Shown piece after piece: positions 33,719 through 44,081 of a stretch of DNA of 64,000 nt (position 1 is its first letter; each line of letters begins with the position of its first letter). The position numbers and the translations under genes were made by a program. The DNA comes from Quillaja saponaria (taxonomy: Eukaryota; Streptophyta; Magnoliopsida; Fabales; Quillajaceae), in the NCBI GenBank assembly GCA_029379385.1, contig CM055612.1, positions 17,546,001 to 17,610,000 on the forward strand. Direction: 5' to 3'. Below the pieces are notes generated by a model. It was not told the origin of the DNA. It saw only the letters and a list, made by a program, of their open reading frames with translations, and did no database searches.

Positions 33719-35326
33719 TGTCACACCCTCAAATAGGAGTATGAATGGCTGGAAGAATGAATAATCATACCTCCGTAACCTTGAAAAATTAAAGAACTGT
33801 ACATCCACGGCTCTATAACACATTACAAGTTTGACATTTAAAATATTACTGATTTAAAATAAAATCCAGACTTAACTATTAAATGTCAAATGATCACTGA
33901 AAATATAGGCAGAGGTTTCCCGTAAGATGGAACATGCTCATAATGCATATAACCACCTGTTTATAAAATCGACAGTAACTCATAGTATCATAACATACAG
34001 AGGAGCTCCGCTTTTAACAAAACATTCAAATCACCTATAATGAATTCAATATATCTAACAATAATTTATAACACCTAAAGTGATTGCAAGTATCGTCCTA
34101 TACGCTCCAAGTGTGCAATCTTCGAGATATACCTTGCCGCAACATAGTCAGGCAGATAACAAATTTTGTCATTACCTAATAGTAGTTTCTTAGAAACTAA
34201 AAATAACAATCACTAAGGAAAGAGATGAGTCACAAGGACTCAGTGAGCAAATCATGTACCCTAAGGATACCAGCATCATACAACACATATATTATAGTTT
34301 AAACTCATATTTAAATTTACTTATGCACGCTCGTGGTAGTCATTATCATACGAATTACAATTCACTTAGTTCCCAATTTTCAACATATTAAACAAATCAT
34401 ACAAACAAACAAATAATTAAACAATCAAAGGGTCCAATGAGTAACTTAGCCGCGCACAACATTATCTCTCTCCACTGAGCATTTACGCTCCTGCACAACA
34501 AATTAATTCTCATGTATACAAATTCATATCACCGAGGCTGAGTACTCATTTGTTTTTAAAATAATTGTCAGAATCAGGATAACTCATATCCACTGTCAAT
34601 TTCAAATATACTAGGTGCACCTTGGATTTTTATTTTTGAAAAATAAAAACTAATTTTTCAGAAAATTTCATTTTGTTGGTCCCTTGTCAACCATACTCAA
34701 TATCAAACACATATAATTCAATTAAACCACTAAAATAATTTTTTTACTTGATTCTCATTATAACACAATAATTCAAATATACATATAATTGCACACAATA
34801 ATCTGGTAACCATAAAGCACATAATTCACTCACTAGGCTCACGATATTTCATTCATCCTCTTGCCCAGATTATGAATGTGGTGGTGTATTCTTGATACGA
34901 TCCTGAGTTGAAAATCATAGATTTACATATTACTACAGATATTCATTTCATATCTAAATTCCATAATTCATAATTCACTATTTAATTGTGGAGACTTATA
35001 TAAATAAACTTCCATGTATATAATAACATATGAATTCTCATACGTCTTCAATTCATTAGTTAGAATGCATATACCTTACTATTATTTCTAATACGATCTT
35101 ATAATCCTTGCATTAATCATATTTCACTTCTTGATTTAGGATTGAATTAATTACTTAAAGTTTAATTAAAAATTAAATTATACTTTTTATTACTTACTAG
35201 CAGCTATTAACTATGCGTATACATATATGTTCATTACCCTTAATTGTTGATTTTTAATGTTAATTCTATTACTTTGCATAATTTGCTTTTACAAATCCAA
35301 TAAATCTACAACTTAATTTACTTGAA

Positions 35327-35357
<31 letters not shown>

Positions 35358-36452
35358 CTAGTTAGGAACCATGCCCAACATCGCCTAAGGCCACAGTTTC
35401 AATCTCCAATTTCCCTTTCCTCCATTTCATTGCGGCCTAACACTAGCTACCAGCCTCCTCCTTCCTTTCACGTTCAACACCAGCTGGAAAAGAAAAGTTA
35501 GCAACCAAGTTGCTGTCCATAACAGGGGACAGCAGCTTGGTTGTTAATTTCAGCCCCAAAATTGATCACACCTCCACCCAATCTTCAAGTTGAATCCAGC
35601 AATTCCTAACTAACTAAACTTAGAACCATAATCACAAAACAGATTTTGAAAGGAAAGGGATCAACCACCCAAAAACAGGGCCACTGAAGTTCGCCCACAC
35701 CTTTGCTGCCGCCAACCCTCTCTCCCTTCACCCTTTTCCCATGTATTCCACGGCTAACAAACACCTACCTAGCACTCCTTAAGTTCACAGCTAAGAACCC
35801 ATACACCATCACCTAAAACAGATCCCATTTCTTGGCACATACAACTACATACATGGCACAAGAAGATTCAAAATAACACCTTAAGACAAAGGAAAAGAAG
35901 TAGGGGTAATTCATACCTTGCACTTACTTAACCTAAGAGAATTTCACACTATTAATCTAAGAAAGCTTGACGGTGCAAGGTGAACGAACAAAGGAGTTAA
36001 CAGGCCAGCCGAGAAAGAAGAATGAGAGAAAGAAAGAGAAGAAAAAAAATCTCCAGCAAGTCGGTTTAAGGGTTTGGCTACAAGACAGTTATAATATAAT
36101 ACTAATATTATATGCATAATTGGTTATTTATTTAATGGGTGGTGTAAATTAGTTCTACCTTTAATTATTAATATAGATATAAGTTACATGATTTCCAAGT
36201 TCATTTTATAAAATGGACTCTAAGTTCATACCAACTCATTATAAAATAAAGATAAATGTTTTATTTACATACATTTACATATACTTATGAGTTTATTTGT
36301 TTTAAATTTTAATTTACATAAGCATTAAATCATCTATATGTATATAATTATTATCTTATTTTAACTTATTCCATGAAAATTCATAATTTGCGTAATCTTA
36401 ATAGTTTGCGTACAACATCCTAAAATATATGCTAAATAATCGGGTTCTAACA
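33719..36452 (-). repeat. 3' LTR of the chromovirus
   Basis: On the minus strand it runs from TGTTAGAACCCGATTA (36452) to GAGGGTGTGACA (33719), 2,734 bp. It defines the LTR family found at 20443-23449, 43982-47700 and 56614-59098. A poly-T run lies at about 35332-35357. Confidence 0.85.
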
Positions 36453-36474
36453 GTCTCCCCCCCTTCCCTCTCCT
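36453..36474 (-). other. Polypurine tract of the chromovirus
   Basis: The minus strand is an unbroken purine run with a G7 core (AGGGAAGGGGGGGAGAC before the LTR). It touches the 3' LTR, the normal site of plus-strand priming. Confidence 0.8.
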
Positions 36475-36539
36475 TAAAAGAAATTCGTGGACAAATTTTG
36501 GATGGAGAGTTATAAGGGTATATCGTTTACCTGAATTAT

Positions 36540-36968
36540 TCAAATAAATACGGATGTTGCTATCTCATTTCACTCTCAGATTCCCAAGCGGCTTCATCTT
36601 CCCCATGATGTTGCCATAAAACTTTTACCGAAGGAATAACCTTTCAATCTAAGATTATAGACTTGTCTATCAATAATTTCCACGAGTTGCTCCTCATATG
36701 TCAAATCCTTGTTAACTTGCACTTCCTGAATTCGTAAAATATATGATTCATCTGGCAAATATTTTCGAAGCATCAACACATGATATACCAGATGCACCCT
36801 ATCCAAGTTCGGGGGCAATACTTGCTTATATGCCACCACTCTAACTTGACTTAGGATTTGAAAATGCCTAATGAATCTTAGGCTTAGCTTACCTTTCTTA
36901 CCAAATCTCATTGTGCCTTTAAAAGGAGAAATCTTTAGGAACATGTGATCACCCATTTTAAATTCCAA
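36540..36968 (-). pseudogene. Chromovirus integrase C-terminus with chromodomain-like end
   Basis: FKMGDHMFLKISPFKGTMRF and KLSLRFIRHFQILSQVRVVA form the GPY/F-like region. LPPNLDRVHLVYHVLMLRKY and EEQLVEIIDRQVYNLRLKGY precede a short chromodomain-like segment read in another frame as LWQHHGEDEAAWESESEMR. In chromoviruses this end guides insertion to heterochromatin. Confidence 0.75.
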
Positions 36969-36979
36969 CTGCCTCTTAC

Positions 36980-37839
36980 GGTTATAGGCATACGACTTCT
37001 ATCGGTTCTGAGCTGTCCTGTAATCTATCACGAATCATCTAAACCTTCTCCATAGCATTTTGAATTAATTCTGCCCCCAACAATTGATGCTTGCCTGTCT
37101 CAAACCAACCAACTGGAGATCGACAGTTCCTACCATACAATGCTTCAAATGGTGCCATCCAAATGCTACTGTGATAGTTGTTATTATAAGAAAACTCCAT
37201 TAGTGGAAGGTGCTAATCCCAACTACCTTCAAACTCCATCACACAAGCTCGCAACATATCCTCTAAAGTTTGTATCATTCTCTCGGATTGTCCATCAGTT
37301 TGCGGATGAAAAGCAGTGCTAAACAATAATTGAGTACCAAGAGACTCCTAAAAAGATTTCCAGAATGCAGCAATAAATTAAGCACCCTAGTTAGAAATAA
37401 TAGAGACTGATACTCCATGTAATGAAACAATCTCGTCCAAATATAGCTTCACATACTGATGTGTTGAGTAAGTAGTCTTCATTGGAAGAAAATGTGAGGA
37501 CTTTGTCAAATGATTAACAGTCACCCAAATTGAATCAAATCACCTAAAAGTCTTAGGAAGTCCCGATATAAAGTCCATAATAATTTTTTCCCACTTCCAC
37601 TCTAGAATATCCAATTTTTGTAACACCCCTACTGGCCTCTGATGTTTAGCTTTCACTTGTTGACACACCAGGCACCTAGAAACAAAATCAGCAACATCTT
37701 TCTTCATACCCTTCCACGAGTAAAATTTTCTTAAATCCTGATAAATTTTAGAAGAACCATGATGCATGACATATGATGAACAATGAGCTGTTTCAAGAAT
37801 CTTCCTTCTCAACTCCAAATCATGTGGCACTACCATTCA
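36980..37839 (-). pseudogene. Chromovirus integrase, broken
   Basis: Frame 37836-37540 carries the HHCC zinc-binding part: ILETAHCSSYVMHHGSSKIY, then DFVSRCLVCQQVKAKHQRPV, then LEWKWEKIIMDFISGLPKTF, which opens the catalytic core with its first aspartate. The rest of the core continues to about 36980 in broken frames. Confidence 0.8.
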
Positions 37840-38561
37840 ATCACTCACCTTAGTACTTTTTCAACATCTACCCTAAACTCGCTAATAATACCTTGATCAT
37901 ATTTAGTTTTCTCAGCAATCACCTATGGATCAACCACTTGTGCTGCTTTTATAACTTTAACAAATGTGGACTTCACTTGAATATTAGCTAGTAATATCTC
38001 CTGAGGAGACACTTCAAACCTAACTCCATCAACCATGCATTGCTGCAAATCTTTAACTACCTGACCATGCATAGCTACCAAATGGGATAAACTACCCATA
38101 AACTTTCTACTCAGAGCATCAGCTGACAACATTGGCTTTACCTTGGATGATAAGAAACCTGAATAATCATAATCCTTCAGTAGCTCAATCTATCTACGAT
38201 GCCTCAAGTTCAACTCCTTCTGATCAAAGATATATTTTAAGACTCTTGTGATCCTAAAAAATCTCAAAAGTCTCACCTATACAAGCAATGCCTCCATATT
38301 TTTACCTCAAAAATTACCTGCTGCCATCTCAAGATCATGAGTAGGGTAGTTCACTCATGTTTCAGCTCTCTGGAAGCATAAGCTACAACTCTTCCATCCT
38401 GCATCAAAGCACGACCAAGTCCAATACGAGAAGCATTACAAAACACAGTATACTTATCCGTTATAAAGGGAAGTGCAAGAACAGGAAGCTAAAGTCAAAC
38501 AATTTTTTAACTTTTGAAAGCTTTCTTCACAAGACTCGGACCACAAAAATTTAACTCATTT
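37840..38561 (-). pseudogene. Chromovirus RNase H, broken
   Basis: The text between RT and integrase shows, across stops, the RNase H region; near its end (38132-37923) ADALSRKFMGSLSHL is the conserved DALSR box that closes this domain in Ty3 elements. Confidence 0.65.
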
Positions 38562-39648
38562 CTAAGTTAATTGAGTTAAAGGTGCAGCAATGCGAGAGAA
38601 ATTCTCCACGAACCTCTTGTAATAACTAGCTAAACTCAGAAAACTGCAAATTTCAAAGACATTTGTTAGTCGAGACCAATTCTGAACTACCTCGATCTTG
38701 TTAGGATCTACACGAACTACCTCCTTAGAAAGTACATGTCTAAGAAAAGTCACTTGATTTAACCAAAATTCACACTTAGAGAACTTAGCATAAAGCTTAT
38801 TTTCCTTAAGTGTTTGCAATACAATCCGAATATGCTGCTCATGCTCCTCCTCACTTCTAGAATATACGAGAATGTCGTCAATGAAAACAATAACGAACTG
38901 ATTCAAGAAAGGCTTAAACACCTGATTCATCATATCCATGAATGCTGTAGGTGCGTTAGTAAGCCCAAAAGACATAACAAAAAATTCATAGTGTCCATAC
39001 CAAGTGCGAAAAGCAGTTTTCAGAATATCTCCTTTCTTAATTTCGAAGCAGGTGATACACTGAATGATGATCAATCTTAGAAAAACACTGAGCTCCCTGC
39101 AACTGATCAAATAAGTCATTAATCCTAGGGAATGGATACTTGTTGTTAACTGTGACCTTATTCAACTATCGATACACAGTCTAAATGAACCATCCTTTTT
39201 TTTAACAAACAAAATAGGAACACCCCAATGAGATGAACTGGGACGAATGAATCTCTTATGCAACAAATCTTGTAATTGCACTTTAAGCTTCTTTAACTCA
39301 CTAGGAGCCATTCTATTAGGGGGGGAGGGGAGGGGGAATAGAAATTGGTTGAGTGTCGGGTAATAACTCAATGCCGAACTCAATCTCCCGATCGGGAGGA
39401 AGCCCCGAAAGCTCTTCAGGAAAAACATAAGAAAATTCCCTCACCAGTGGGATACACTCTAAAGGAGGACACTCTAATTGAGTATCCCTGACCAAAGCTA
39501 GATAGGCTTGATGCTTCTTCCTGATAAGTCGTCTTACCTGAATGGTTGAAATTAAATTACAAGGAACCTCACTCCGATCCCCTTGAAAATTAAAAGTTAG
39601 CTTGGTAGGAATACTGAACTTAACACTCTTATCACGACTAACAAACAC
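38562..39648 (-). pseudogene. Chromovirus protease-RT linker and reverse transcriptase, broken
   Basis: The frame 39648-39316 ends with [20 protein letters not shown], the linker before RT. After a frame change in a C-rich run, 39428-39162 gives [18 protein letters not shown] and [18 protein letters not shown]. Frame 39119-38562 has [20 protein letters not shown], and [20 protein letters not shown] with the catalytic IDD intact. [20 protein letters not shown] leads into RNase H. Confidence 0.85.
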
Positions 39649-40338
39649 CTACCTAGCACTATTTAAGTTCATAGCCAAGAACCCATACACCATCACCTAA
39701 AACAAAACCCATTTCTTGGCACATACAACTACATACACGACACAAGAAGATTTAAAACAACACCTTAAGACAAAGGAAGAGGAGTAGAGGTAATTCATAC
39801 CTTGCACTTACTTAACCCTAAGAGAATTTCACATTATTAATCTAAGAAAACTTGATGGTGCAAGGTGAACAGACACAAGAGTTAACAGGCCAGCCGAGAA
39901 AGAAGAAGGAGAGAAAGAAGGAAAAGAAAAAAAAATCTCTAGCAAGTCGGTTTAAGGTTTTGGCTACAAGACAAAGTTATAATATAATACTAATATTATA
40001 TGCATAATTGGTTATTTAATTAATGGGTAGTGTAAATTAGTTCTACCTTTAATTGTTAATATAGATATAATTTACATGATTTCCAAGTTCATTTTATAAA
40101 TGGATTCTAATTTCACACCAACTCATTATAAAATTAATATAAATGTTTTATTTACATACATTTACATATACATATGAGTTTATTTGTTTTAAATTTTAAT
40201 TTAAGTAAGTATTAAATATCTATATGTATATAATTATTATCTTATTTTAACTTATCTCATGAAAATTCATGATTTATGTAATCCTAATATTTGCGTACAA
40301 CATCCTAAAATATACGCTAAATAATCAAGGTTCTAACA
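39638..40338 (-). repeat. Truncated 5' LTR of the chromovirus
   Basis: It matches 35756-36452 closely (for example ACAAACACCTACCTAGCACT at both places). It stops at 39638, where protease-RT linker sequence begins, so an internal deletion removed the rest. Confidence 0.85.
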
Positions 40339-40343
40339 ATATG

Positions 40344-41065
40344 TCCCTAAAAACAAAAGTAAATTGGATGAGGCTGATAATAAAAAATCACAAATTAATA
40401 TAAAGGCCACGAACTTGCTTTTCTATGCTTTAAATGTAAATGAATTCAAAATGTGCATTATACATATGAAATTTAGCATAAATTCAAAGTCACACATGAA
40501 CCACTTCACGAGTAAAGAAATAAAAAATAAATATGCTTGTACATAACTATGAATCATTAGAATGAATATTAATGAAATAATTTCAAAAATATTCTTCAAG
40601 TTTTATAATATTATTAATGACTCAAGAGAATCATTTAAAAAAAGAAAAAGAAAAAGAGAATATGGTAGTCAAGATCTTAGGTTATCTAACAAAGAGCTGA
40701 AAAACCAAAAAGATAGCAATTGAAAAAAGCAAAGAATATTGAAATTCTTACCCTTAATGAGATGTTTGGATCATTAGTCACTCACGAAATTCAAGAAAAG
40801 CATGAGGAAAGATATGAAGCAAAGTGTAAGAAGGCCAAATGAGTTGCGTTCAAATTTTCTACCAAAGAATCCACTTATTCAAGAGGTGAATTAGAAGAAG
40901 TTATGAACTTGATCACCAAAAACTCCAAAAAATTTATGAAAGAAATATTAGCCAGAAAATCTTTCAGGAAGGATTTCAACAAGAAGGAGCAGATAAGTAA
41001 TAAGAAAGAACCACTCGTATGCTTTAAGTGTAAAAAGTTGGGACATGTGAAAGAAAGAACATGAC
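40344..41065 (+). pseudogene. Copia Gag remnant, element B
   Basis: It continues the gag text cut at 33718 (IFVRAIDFDFWDVITNDIHL read at 33630-33690). Here KSKLDEADNKKSQINIKATN is followed by broken frames, then EMFGSLVTHEIQEKHEERYE (about 40760) and a zinc knuckle CFKCKKLGHVKERT (about 41022), in which the last Cys is replaced. Several stops; not functional. Confidence 0.7.
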
Positions 41066-41194
41066 TCTAAAGGAGATGGTCAGAACAATGCTATATGAGA
41101 CTCTGCCACATTACTTCTAAGCTGAAGCTGTCAACACTCTTATATGCATTGCGGGAAGAAGAAACTAAACATTAGATTCTTTCATACTTAGCCG

Positions 41195-41479
41195 ATCAAT
41201 TGGTTACAAGAGGTAGTAAAACTATTTATAAGGAGCTGTGAAGCCCTTTGGCTTCAATAATGTGAGGGTTCACACATTGACACTCACCTCACATGAAACG
41301 TGAAGATTCGAAGTTGTGAGGTAAAGCCTAGCAGTTGTGGGCCGTTCAATCATCTACCGGGTGTGGGCATAATGGGATGGCCCAGCAATCAATTGGTGAC
41401 AAGAAAAGAGGTCCAATTACTTATAAGGGGTGTGAAGCCCTCTAGCCTCAACAATGTGGGAGCTTACACATTGACATCA
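41195..41479. repeat. Pair of ~90-bp direct repeats within copia B (TRIM-like or LTR scrap)
   Basis: Blocks at 41195-41284 and 41387-41479 both read ATCAATTGGT.ACAAGA, then TTATAAGG, then TGTGAAGCCCT, then ACACATTGACA, spaced 190 bp apart. The DNA between (for example GTGTGGGCATAATGGGATGG) is more GC-rich than its surroundings and is not copia coding sequence, so the whole piece looks inserted. Its family was not identified. Confidence 0.5.
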
Positions 41480-41719
41480 ACAAAATAGTACCAGTTATTG
41501 AATAATTATTCATATTGCTTTTTATGAACCTAACTCTCTATCTATGAAATTTGTTAATGATGACAATATAGAAATATTTATAAAAGCTTATCAAATTGCA
41601 CCTGAAAAGTAATCACTTGAAAAGGACAACAGTCAGATATCAGCTGAACAAGTCAGTAAACAAACATCAGTTAATGTTGATAGCAGACAAGTTGAAACTG
41701 AATATGAAGTGGATATAGT

Positions 41720-42650
41720 TACTGAAATTTAAGTATTTCCAAAGAGTTGGAGATATGTCAAAAGTCATCCAATAAATTAAGTAATAAGTGATCAAGTACA
41801 TGGAGTAAGAAAAAAAATCAAAACTATAGACCTTATGACCTTTTGAATATTTTTTTTTGTTTCAGATTGAACCAAAGAACTTCAAAAATATTGAAGATGA
41901 TGAATTTTGGATTCATGCCATGCAAGAAAAACTAGTTTAGTTTGAAAGTAACCAAGTCTGGGAACTTGTCCTAAGACCTGACAACTCTTTATTCATATGA
42001 ACTAAATAGATTTACAAAAAAAAATAAAAATAAATGAATCTATTGTAGTGGTCAGAAATTAGATAAAGTTAGTAGTACAAGTATACGATCAAGAAAAATG
42101 TGTTGATTTTAATGAAACCTTCGCTTTTTTTTTTGCTAGATTAGAAACTATTAGATTATTACTTGTTCATGTATGTTTCAAAAATTTTACTTTATATCAG
42201 ATGGATGCTAAAAGTGCATTTTAAATGGTTTTAAAAAAAACTGTATGTTGTATAGCCTCCGAATTTTGAAATTTTTGATAAACTTGATCATGTTTTCAAA
42301 CTCAAAATGATTTATGTGGTTTAAAGCATGCTCCTAGAACTTAGTACAAAATATTAAGTTTTTACTAGAAAATGGTTTTAAAAGAGACAGACACTTATCA
42401 AGTATAAAATGTTAGATATCTTGCTAGTTCAAATTTATGTTGATAATATCAATATTTTTTTTTTTTTTTGAGCTACAAATGAAACAATTTGTTAAGAGGT
42501 TGCAAAGTGAATATTTCAGATGAACATGATGGGAGAACTCAATTACTTTCTTGGACTTCAAGTCAAACAATCAAAAAATTGTATTTTTCATCAATCAGTC
42601 CAAATATGTCAAAAACTTAATCAATAAATTTTGACTTGAGAATGAAAAGA
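41720..42650 (+). pseudogene. Copia reverse transcriptase remnant, element B
   Basis: The text reads, across stops, SWRYVKSHP (about 41742), DEFWIHAMQEKLV (41900), then KARLVAQ-region remnants, LETIRLLLVHVCF (42145), and IYVDNINIF at about 42430 where the catalytic YVDD has become YVDN. MNMMGELNYFLGLQVKQSKN follows at about 42520. The altered catalytic box and the stops show it is dead. Confidence 0.7.
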
Positions 42651-42664
42651 CAATTGGAACTCTA

Positions 42665-43151
42665 ATGAGCACATCAACTAAATTGGACAAATATGGATAT
42701 GGTAAGACTGTAGATGAGAAAAAATATAAAGATATGATTGGATCTCTTCTGTATCTCACTAATGGTCAACCAGATATTATGACAGATATTATGACTAGTG
42801 TTTGTTTGTGTGCTACATATCAATCATTTCCAAAAGAATTACTTTTAACTGTTGTTAAGAATTTTTAGATAACTCATTGTAACTCAATCTATTTGTATAT
42901 TTTATCCTAAATGTGGTCATTTTGAATTGATTAGATATTCAAATGTTGACTTTGCGTATTATAAGTTTGATAGGAAAAGCACTAATGAAACATGTCAGTT
43001 CCTTGGCCACTCTCTTATTTCTTGGTTTATTAAGAAACAACATTTAGTTGCTCTATTCACAATTGATGTTGAATATGTTACAGCTAAGTGCTATTGTGTT
43101 AGTTGGTATGGATGAAATAATAATTGTTTGTTTTAATAAGCTACGTGATCA
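42665..43151 (+). pseudogene. Copia RNase H remnant, element B
   Basis: It starts MSTSTKLDKYGYGKTVDEKK, then GSLLYLTNGQPDIMTDIMT with a small 12-base duplication (ATTATGACAGAT repeated), and SVCLCATYQSFPKE. After a break come YSNVDFAYYKFDRKSTNETC and FLGHSLISWFIKKQHLVAL. The text KLRD is cut at 43151 by the DNA transposon and resumes at 43941 as HIPSFCDN, which is cut again at 43981 and resumes at 47701 with an RTKHIEVRCHF-like block. Confidence 0.8.
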
Positions 43152-43931
43152 ATGGCATATCCAAAAATTTATGTCAGTGGTCAAAATAATAGTTCAAGTC
43201 ATATATAACAAAATTATTTTTTTAATAAAATTAATAAATAATTTTTTAAATAAAAAATATATATAGTTTTGTTTATAAAAAAAAAAAAATTTGTTGAATT
43301 TGAGATTATATAATAAACACCTTACACAATTCTAAACATCTCATAAATTAAACATGGTGATTCTATAAAGAGTCATGATATGAAGAAAAATTTCTTAAAG
43401 ATCAAGGTTTTTTAGGACCAAATATTTCATTCATTATGACATAATAAAAGACAAAAGTTAAGTGTATGATGAAAAACCTCCCTTACACCTATAACTTTTC
43501 AATAAAATAATTTTTTTTTGTCCATATATATATAACTATATATTTTTTTTCCATCAACTTATATTGTGATATTATATTTGAAAAACTTGTGGTGATGTGG
43601 GAAATTATTGATTGAGTTTCGTTATAATTAAAGAAACAACTAATTGATAAACTTTTACAAAGTTATAAATTATATTCGTAAATAATAAGTTTAAATGTAA
43701 ATGAAATCTCAATTAGATAATAATATAACTTTTTGTATTTTATCTAAATATGTGGGGGCAAATTGTTTTGCTAAGATTTCAGTGGGGCAATAATGAAAAA
43801 TTAACATCTTTTTAAGGTCAAATTTATTATTTTTCCTAATTCATAAATAATTATGATATACTTTAGGGGTATTTTTGAAAAGTGAATGGGGTCAATTAAC
43901 CCCACTCACTTCAACCTAGATTTGCCCTTCC
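43152..43931. mobile_element. Small DNA transposon in copia B RNase H, 9-bp target duplication
   Basis: A 780-bp insertion flanked by ACGTGATCA on both sides (43143-43151 and 43932-43940). Ends are imperfect inverted repeats: GGCATATCCAAAAATTTATG on the left, and GGGCAAATCTAGGTTGAAG on the right (reverse complement). Skipping it and one duplication restores copia text (KLRD then HIPSFCDN), which proves the insertion. The 9-bp duplication points to a Mutator-like mechanism, but the inverted repeats are weak and the superfamily is not certain. Confidence 0.75.
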
Positions 43932-43981
43932 ACGTGATCATATTCCTAGTTTTTGTGATAATATTAATTAGTGTCATCAAT

Positions 43982-44050
43982 TGTTATAACCCTCATAATT
44001 CAATATCGTAAAATCGAATTTTAGAAATAATGTGTAAAATTTATATTATA

Positions 44051-44081
<31 letters not shown>

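Larger units (their letters stand above)
33719..40338 (-). mobile_element. Ty3 chromovirus (Tekay/Del-like), nested in copia B, 5' deleted
   Basis: Read leftwards: partial 5' LTR (40338 to about 39638), protease-RT linker, reverse transcriptase, RNase H, integrase, chromodomain-like end, polypurine tract, full 3' LTR (36452-33719). Flanks are AAATG (33714-33718) and ATATG (40339-40343), a 5-bp duplication with one mismatch. About 2 kb of the 5' LTR, the primer site, gag and most of the protease are missing, through a deletion joining near 39638. Long LTRs and a C-terminal chromodomain are typical of the Tekay/Del lineage. Frames are broken. Confidence 0.85.
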
